From an uncultured Porphyromonadaceae bacterium (lineage in GTDB: Bacteria; Bacteroidota; Bacteroidia; Bacteroidales; Muribaculaceae): a DNA stretch of 11,893 bases. The translations under genes and the position numbers were made by a program. Below, one piece after another: positions 8,401-11,893 of the stretch. Within the stretch, counting starts at the first letter, position 1; each line of letters begins with the position of its first letter. The DNA lies in contig CAMWQY010000052.1 of the NCBI GenBank assembly GCA_947176355.1, positions 1 through 11,893 of the forward strand, read 5' to 3'. Below the pieces are notes generated by a model. It was not told the origin of the DNA. It saw only the letters and a program-made list of their open reading frames with translations, and made no database searches.

Positions 8401-8615
8401 ATTACTTCTTCTACGAATTGTGGGGTAATAGGAAGGAAATAGACCTTATCCGCAACGCCTTCCGATGTCTGGATTGTGGCAATGTTCGGATTGATCAATA
8501 CTGATTCGATACCTTCTTCACGTAGCGCTTTGAGCGCCTGTGAGCCTGAATAGTCAAATTCGCCCGCCTGTCCTATCTTGAGGGCTCCCGAGCCGAGTAG
8601 CAATACTTTTTTCAT
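5412..8615 (-). CDS. carB: Carbamoyl-phosphate synthase large subunit
   Basis: Makes carbamoyl phosphate from bicarbonate, ammonia (delivered by the small subunit CarA) and two ATP, for pyrimidine and arginine synthesis. Its 1067 residues show the full architecture: carboxyphosphate half (1 to about 400; ATP-grasp metal site IIEINARLSRSSALASK, 288-304), oligomerisation region (about 400-550), carbamoyl-phosphate half opening with VLGSGAYRIGSSVEFDW (560-576) and its ATP-grasp site VIECNLRASRSFPFVSK (835-851), then the MGS-like allosteric domain (about 935-1067). YRIGSSVEFDW, STDYDMCDRLYFDE and the terminal WQEY resemble eukaryotic CAD/CPS1 more than E. coli CarB, as I recall those sequences. 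Start ATG 8615 is followed directly by the conserved KKVLLLGSG strand. carA is not adjacent. It has its own promoter and terminator and appears to be monocistronic. Confidence 0.97.
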   Translation of the reverse strand: MKKVLLLGSGALKIGQAGEFDYSGSQALKALREEGIESVLINPNIATIQTSEGVADKVYFLPITPQFVEEVIKKERPDGILLAFGGQTALNCGTQLYLDGTLEKYGVKVLGTSVEAIMITEDRDLFVKKLDEIDIKTPVSQAVENLEDAIAVAHRIGYPVMVRSGYALGGLGSGICNNDEEFIKHCESALAYSRQILVEESLKGWKEIEFEVIRDKNDLCFTVVPMENFDPLGIHTGESIVVAPIVSLKPEQIKMLEDIATKVVRHIGIVGECNIQYAFNAETNDYRIIEINARLSRSSALASKASGYPLAFVAAKLALGYTLDQIGEPGTPNSAAKAPSVDYMIVKIPRWDLSKFVGVDREIGSSMKSVGEIMSIGKSFEEIMQKGLRMIGQGMHGFVGNNDFHVDDLEHALTHPTDSRIFAIAQALEEGYSPEKVADLTKIDIWFIDRLNNIVKFANKLKERGGSIADLDRETLLEAKKLGFSDFQIARLVENPSGNMEAEMLKVRNRRKELNVTPFVRRINTVASEYPELTNYLYVTYGATENSIPYEFNARNNIIVLGSGAYRIGSSVEFDWCSVNAATTCRKLGYKAVMINYNPETVSTDYDMCDRLYFDELSFERVMDIIDLETPYGVIVSVGGQIPNNLAMKLYRSHVPVLGTSPISIDRAENRHKFSAMLDQLGIDQPRWKELTTEEEIHKFVEEVGFPVLIRPSYVLSGAAMNVCYDYEQMHEFLGQATKVSKEYPVVISEFLENTKEIEFDAVARNGKIVEYAISEHVEYAGVHSGDATLVFPAQRIYMTTARRIKRISAQIAEALNISGPFNIQYLAKDNYVKVIECNLRASRSFPFVSKVLKKNFIDTATRIMLGEKPAVIDTSTFDINYIGVKASQFSFARLHKADPVLGVDMSSTGEVGCLGKDFDEALLNALISVGHHVPEKGVLVSSGDPKAKVNMLEACRLLQSKNIPIYATPGTYIYLMQNGVKATQVCWPDEEGISVLDVIADHKVDLVINIPKNHTKRELTNGYKIRRAAIDHNIPLMTNARLALAFIKAFVARPVESIGITAWQEY

Positions 8616-8644
8616 CTTTCGTTGATGGAATATGAAATTTTTTT

Positions 8645-8676
8645 CAAAATTAATTCTTTTTACTCAAATACGCAAA
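8645..8676 (-). promoter_or_regulatory. carB promoter, Bacteroidetes type
   Basis: TTTG (8673-8676) and TAATTTTG (8645-8652) on the minus strand have a 20-nt spacer, a full match to the Bacteroidetes -33/-7 consensus. Transcription would start about 20-25 nt before ATG 8615, leaving too short a leader for a riboswitch or attenuator. The promoter begins just past the lysA terminator. Confidence 0.78.
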
Positions 8677-8694
8677 ATTTATTGAAGATTCTGC

Positions 8695-8731
8695 AAAAAA
8701 ATTCCCGAACTCTAATAAAAGAGTCGGGAAT
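8695..8731 (-). terminator. Intrinsic terminator of lysC-lysA
   Basis: On the minus strand ATTCCCGACTC pairs with GAGTTCGGGAAT (11 bp with one bulged base, 8-nt loop TTTTATTA) and is followed at once by TTTTTT (8695-8700). It begins 5 nt after the lysA stop. This is the clearest intrinsic terminator in the window. Confidence 0.92.
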
Positions 8732-8736
8732 AGACG

Positions 8737-9876
8737 TCATCTGATGAGGTGACCGGGAAGTTCACGCATATTGTAGCGACTTGACATTGCCGAGCCGTAT
8801 GCTCCTGCGCTTCGTAGTGCAATAAGGTCGCCGCGCTTAGTGTCCGGAAGCAATTCATCCTTGCCGAATACGTCGCTCGATTCGCATACGGGCCCTACTA
8901 CATCATAAACTATATCGGCTGTCTCGCCTGCTGCACTGATATTTTCAATTTTATGATGGGCTCCATATAATGCAGGACGTATTAAGTCTGACATGCCCGC
9001 ATCAATTATGACAAAATTTTTCTCAAGTCCCTTTTTCACAAGCACCACCTTGCTTATCAGCGACCCGCATTGCGCCACTATCGCTCTTCCAAGTTCACAA
9101 TGCACTTCCTGGCCCGGATCAAGATGGAGATTTGAAAGTATGGTATCGAAATAAGATGCAAAGTCCGGTATTGGATTCTCGTCCGGATTGTCGTAGTCGA
9201 TTCCAAGTCCCCCTCCTACATTGAAGAATCTGAATTCTATCCCCTCCAGCTTATATTTCGTCTTGAGATCGTTTATCCTTTCGCAGAGTATTTTGAAAGG
9301 CTCGCTTATTGTGATTTGAGAGCCAATGTGGAAATGAAGTCCTCCTAAATCAAGGTATTCCGATTCCTTCACCTTTTTTATTCCCTCGTCGAGTACCCTC
9401 ATATCTATGCCAAACTTATTTTCCTTAAGTCCGGTAGTGATGTATTCATGAGTATGGGCGTCGATGTTTGGATTTACGCGAAGTGCTACTGTTACTTTCT
9501 TCCCTCGCTGGGCAGCAAGGTCAGAGAGTATTCCAATTTCCTCAATAGATTCGATATTGAAGCATCCTATGCCGAGGTCAATTCCTGTTAGGATCTCATC
9601 GTCTGTTTTTCCTACCCCTGCATAATATATGTTCTCAGGTCTGAACCCACAATCTATAGCTGCTTTGATTTCATTGCCGCTCACGCAGTCTGCTCCAAAT
9701 CCCCTCCTCGAGATAATACGCAATATCTCCGGCTCGGAATTCGCCTTGATGGCATAGTGCACTTTCATCGGCGTCCCTGCTGTACACGCTTCAATAGCGT
9801 CGAGTGTACGCTCAAGCAGTTCCTTATCATAATAATAGAAAGGAGTCTTAACCCCCTCGAATATCCTTGTATCCAT
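8737..9876 (-). CDS. lysA: Diaminopimelate decarboxylase
   Basis: Decarboxylates meso-diaminopimelate to lysine, the last step of the pathway, with pyridoxal phosphate in the cytosol. It is a fold type III PLP enzyme of 379 residues. HYAIKAN carries the Schiff-base lysine K44; HFHIGSQ (181-187), the glycine-rich GGGLGIDY (221-228) and ELGRA (261-265, more often EPGR) bind the cofactor and substrate; CESSD (331-335) supplies the catalytic cysteine of the partner subunit; AGAYGSAMSSRYN (357-369) is the C-terminal block. I chose ATG 9876; a TTG two codons upstream (9882) is in frame but adds only MT and is less likely. It follows lysC by 25 bp in one transcript and is closed by a strong terminator. 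Slightly short for the family but complete. Confidence 0.96.
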   Translation of the reverse strand: MDTRIFEGVKTPFYYYDKELLERTLDAIEACTAGTPMKVHYAIKANSEPEILRIISRRGFGADCVSGNEIKAAIDCGFRPENIYYAGVGKTDDEILTGIDLGIGCFNIESIEEIGILSDLAAQRGKKVTVALRVNPNIDAHTHEYITTGLKENKFGIDMRVLDEGIKKVKESEYLDLGGLHFHIGSQITISEPFKILCERINDLKTKYKLEGIEFRFFNVGGGLGIDYDNPDENPIPDFASYFDTILSNLHLDPGQEVHCELGRAIVAQCGSLISKVVLVKKGLEKNFVIIDAGMSDLIRPALYGAHHKIENISAAGETADIVYDVVGPVCESSDVFGKDELLPDTKRGDLIALRSAGAYGSAMSSRYNMRELPGHLIR

Positions 9877-9885
9877 TGTCAATAT

Positions 9886-9907
9886 AATTCTAAATTCTCA
9901 ATTAGAA
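9886..9907. repeat. Dispersed AT-rich repeat copy in the lysC-lysA spacer
   Basis: The 18-nt word aattctaaattctcaatt (9886-9903) is identical to 2732-2749 downstream of rho. It spans most of the 25-bp spacer and enters the lysC stop codon (9902-9904). ttctaa (9888-9893) and ttagaa (9902-9907) form a short inverted repeat. Confidence 0.65.
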
Positions 9908-11212
9908 AAGATGATAAGACAGCAATCTCAAAGCTTTGATCTTGTCTTCTTTTCTTACAAGGAAAGATATGTTGTAGTTGCTTCCGCCGTATGAAATCAT
10001 GCGTACCGGCACATTTCTGAGAGCTTCCAATGCGGCCGCCTCAAATCCCTTGTTGGTCCATTCAAGATCTCCTACCACGCAGATTATGACCATGTCGCGA
10101 TCTATCGTCACCGAACCAAGTTTCCCTAATTCTTCCTCTATCTTAGGAAGATTTTTCTCATTGTCGATGGTCAGAGAGACGCCTACTTCTGAAGTCGTGA
10201 TCATGTCGATGGATGTCTCATACTTCTCGAATATTTCAAACACTTTTTTCAAGAATCCGTATGCAAGGAGCATTCTTCCGGATTTGATCTTTATTGCAGT
10301 GATGTTATCTTTGGCTGCAACAGCCTTGATGGCATTCTTCTCAAGATTATTCTCTATCAAGGTCCCTTCTGCCGACGGGTCCATTGTGTTGAGAAGTCTT
10401 ACCGGCACATTATGCTCTCTCGCCGGGAGAATGCATGTGGGATGAAGGATTTTTGCTCCGAAGTAAGCTAATTCTGCTGCCTCCTCAAAATGAAGGTTGT
10501 GTACGGGACGCGTCTCTTCCACGAAGCGGGGGTCATTGTTGTGCATTCCGTCTATGTCGGTCCATATCTCTATTTCGTCGGCTCCCAACACTGCTCCTAT
10601 CAATGATGCAGTGTAGTCGCTGCCACCACGCTGAAGATTGTCGATTTCTCCATCTTCGTTGCGGCAGATGAATCCCTGGGTGATATATAGGTCTGCTTCA
10701 GGATAAGATGCTATTGATTTGGTTGCTTCTTCTTTAATGAACTCTTCGATTGGCTCACCATGCTTGTCAATCTTGATAAAATCAAGGGCAGGAAGAAGAA
10801 CTGAATTGATGCCTTCCTCATGAAGATGAAGGTTCATCAGATTAGTCGACATCATTTCTCCCTTTGCTACTATTTCTTTCTCCAGTTGCTGGCTATATGG
10901 CTTTTTTGAAAGCTCTTTCAATTCATCAAAGATCTCTTCTATCGCTTCCGTAGCTTTTGCTTTGTAGTCAGCCGTCTTATATAAGTCATTGATTGTGACA
11001 GCATATTTTTCTCTAAGCAAATCAATGAGTTCAATAGCTCGAGCCTGGTCGCTGTCCTTTATGGCAGAGGAAATTTCAAGCAAGGAATTGGTGGTGCCAC
11101 TCATCGCTGAGAGCACTATAATGTCTTTTTTACAGCCGGATATTAGTTTCCCGACATTTTTGATTCTTTCGGCGCTTCCTACTGAAGTTCCGCCAAATTT
11201 CTTTACCTTCAT
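9902..11212 (-). CDS. lysC: Aspartate kinase, monofunctional
   Basis: Phosphorylates L-aspartate, the first step toward lysine, threonine and methionine. The amino-acid kinase domain (1 to about 275) opens with MKVKKFGGTSVGS (K5FGGTS), contains LQRGGSDYTA (193-202), WTDIDGMHNNDPR (217-229) and FGAKILHP (251-258). Two ACT domains follow: the first with MITTSEVGVSLTID (337-350), the site of lysine binding in E. coli AKIII, and the second with VPVRMISYGGSNYNISFLV (401-419). There is no homoserine dehydrogenase domain; the protein ends at 436. Co-transcription with lysA and the TTSEVG block suggest lysine feedback, but this is inference. ATG 11212 directly precedes the conserved start of the fold. 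The promoter lies about 35 bp upstream and no riboswitch fits in the short leader. Confidence 0.95.
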   Translation of the reverse strand: MKVKKFGGTSVGSAERIKNVGKLISGCKKDIIVLSAMSGTTNSLLEISSAIKDSDQARAIELIDLLREKYAVTINDLYKTADYKAKATEAIEEIFDELKELSKKPYSQQLEKEIVAKGEMMSTNLMNLHLHEEGINSVLLPALDFIKIDKHGEPIEEFIKEEATKSIASYPEADLYITQGFICRNEDGEIDNLQRGGSDYTASLIGAVLGADEIEIWTDIDGMHNNDPRFVEETRPVHNLHFEEAAELAYFGAKILHPTCILPAREHNVPVRLLNTMDPSAEGTLIENNLEKNAIKAVAAKDNITAIKIKSGRMLLAYGFLKKVFEIFEKYETSIDMITTSEVGVSLTIDNEKNLPKIEEELGKLGSVTIDRDMVIICVVGDLEWTNKGFEAAALEALRNVPVRMISYGGSNYNISFLVRKEDKIKALRLLSYHLF

Positions 11213-11248
11213 TTATTTCTTTTACCTGAGTCGTTGTTATTTCGTCTG

Positions 11249-11280
11249 CAAAATTACAAAAAAAAATTTCATTCTGCAAA
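11249..11280 (-). promoter_or_regulatory. lysC-lysA promoter, Bacteroidetes type
   Basis: TTTG (11277-11280) and TAATTTTG (11249-11256) on the minus strand are separated by 20 nt that include a T-rich run. This is a full consensus match. The predicted leader is roughly 30 nt. No strong terminator for the upstream deacylase gene is visible between 11281 and 11335; only a 5-bp AGCGA/TCGCT stem can be drawn there. Confidence 0.78.
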
Positions 11281-11335
11281 AGAAATTCAATTTATCCTCA
11301 AATTTTGCATTTTAGCGAAGGACCCTATTAGTCGC

Positions 11336-11884
11336 TTAGCTGTTTATTTCAGCCGGATTCTCAATAAGAATTGGATTCTTTCCCAGCAATCGGAAAAGAT
11401 CTTCATTCTTGATTGCAATAAATCCGCATGCATGCCCGTCTGTAATGACAATGCTATCCCTTGCGGCGACATCTCTGTCCATCACAAATGCCACATCCTT
11501 AGCCTCCTCCCTAAGAAGACCGAAAGGAGTCGCAGCCCCATGTTCTGTGCCAAGTATTTCCATCATCAATGCCTCGTCGGCAAATGACACCCTTGGTATT
11601 TGCAGAGATGCCCCAAACTCCTTTGTGATGAAAGGTTTGCGGGCATGTGTCACGTATAGCCAAAATTTATTCTTCTGCCTGTTGGTCAGAAGTATCGTCT
11701 TGACGGTGTCAATCCCAAAAGCTTTATCAATATTGAGGCAATCATCCATCGAAATGCCGGGATCGCTCTCAATCCGGATGTAATCAATTCCGACTTTATC
11801 AAGGGCATCATAGATCATTCTCTGCGTTTCAGTCTTAAACGTCTCAGGCGCCCCCTTCATTATCTCACTCGTATAAAATCCCAT
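11336..11884 (-). CDS. ProX-like prolyl-tRNA editing protein (YbaK-fold)
   Basis: A 182-residue YbaK/aminoacyl-tRNA-synthetase-associated domain protein, of the ProX/ProXp-ala type that removes alanine mis-attached to tRNA(Pro). TVKTILLTNR contains K62 at the position of the family's essential lysine, and GTEHGAATPFGLL matches the substrate-loop block (commonly GxVTPFGL in relatives; here an A-A-T variant). KFWLYVTHARKPF and VAFVMDRDV are typical strands. It lacks the GGCTSIG signature of the Cys-tRNA(Pro) deacylase elsewhere in the window. ATG 11884 is the first visible start, but only nine bases remain upstream without a stop, so a start beyond the window or at Met9 (11860) is possible. The exact amino acid edited is inferred from the family. 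Confidence 0.88.
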   Translation of the reverse strand: MGFYTSEIMKGAPETFKTETQRMIYDALDKVGIDYIRIESDPGISMDDCLNIDKAFGIDTVKTILLTNRQKNKFWLYVTHARKPFITKEFGASLQIPRVSFADEALMMEILGTEHGAATPFGLLREEAKDVAFVMDRDVAARDSIVITDGHACGFIAIKNEDLFRLLGKNPILIENPAEINS

Positions 11885-11893
11885 ATCTTTATT

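Noticed and set aside
8616..8694. Possible pyrimidine-responsive attenuator before carB
   Set aside because: The predicted leader is about 20-25 nt and has no hairpin plus U tract; the only terminator nearby belongs to lysA.
9877..9882. TTG start for lysA two codons upstream
   Set aside because: It adds only two residues in repeat-derived spacer sequence; the ATG at 9876 gives the normal N-terminus.
11213..11335. Possible lysine riboswitch before lysC
   Set aside because: Only about 30 nt lie between the predicted start and the ATG, far less than the roughly 170 nt aptamer, and no paired helices of that kind are visible.

Overview
The window looks like chromosomal housekeeping DNA from a member of the Bacteroidales. 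Three things point there: promoters of the Bacteroidetes type (TTTG, then 20 nt, then TAATTTTG), a Rho factor with a very large low-complexity insert, and a left-edge fragment that resembles the C-terminus of a Bacteroidetes outer-membrane beta-barrel protein. A family such as Muribaculaceae or Prevotellaceae is possible but not provable from this sequence. All complete genes lie on the minus strand, so transcription runs from right to left.

Layout in the direction of transcription. (1) 11884-11336: a ProX/ProXp-ala-like prolyl-tRNA editing protein. (2) lysC (11212-9902) and lysA (9876-8737): a two-gene lysine unit with a clear promoter in front and a clear intrinsic terminator (8695-8731) behind. 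(3) carB (8615-5412): carbamoyl-phosphate synthase large subunit with its own promoter and terminator (5300-5327) and no carA beside it. Its sequence recalls the eukaryotic CAD/CPS1 branch. (4) rho (5068-2786): a 760-residue Rho with about 340 disordered residues between the Rho_N domain and the RNA-binding domain, preceded by a leader of roughly 160 nt. (5) A 231-bp spacer holding two different tandem repeats and a hairpin. (6) ybaK (2554-2060) and aroC (2063-1065), overlapping by 4 bp, then a YhcC-type radical SAM gene (1011-121). (7) On the plus strand, the last 28 codons of an outer-membrane barrel gene (1-89) converge on the radical SAM gene.

Functionally this is amino-acid and pyrimidine metabolism (aspartate to lysine, chorismate, carbamoyl phosphate) mixed with translation quality control (two YbaK-fold deacylase-type proteins) and transcription termination. 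I see no defence island, prophage, insertion sequence, CRISPR array, tRNA or rRNA gene, and no convincing undescribed multi-gene system. The points most worth a second look are the disordered Rho insert with its three PKKRGRK motifs, the eukaryote-like stand-alone CarB, a shortened loop in AroC, and several AT-rich short tandem repeats that sit exactly at gene ends, one of which shares an 18-nt word with another spacer 7 kb away.
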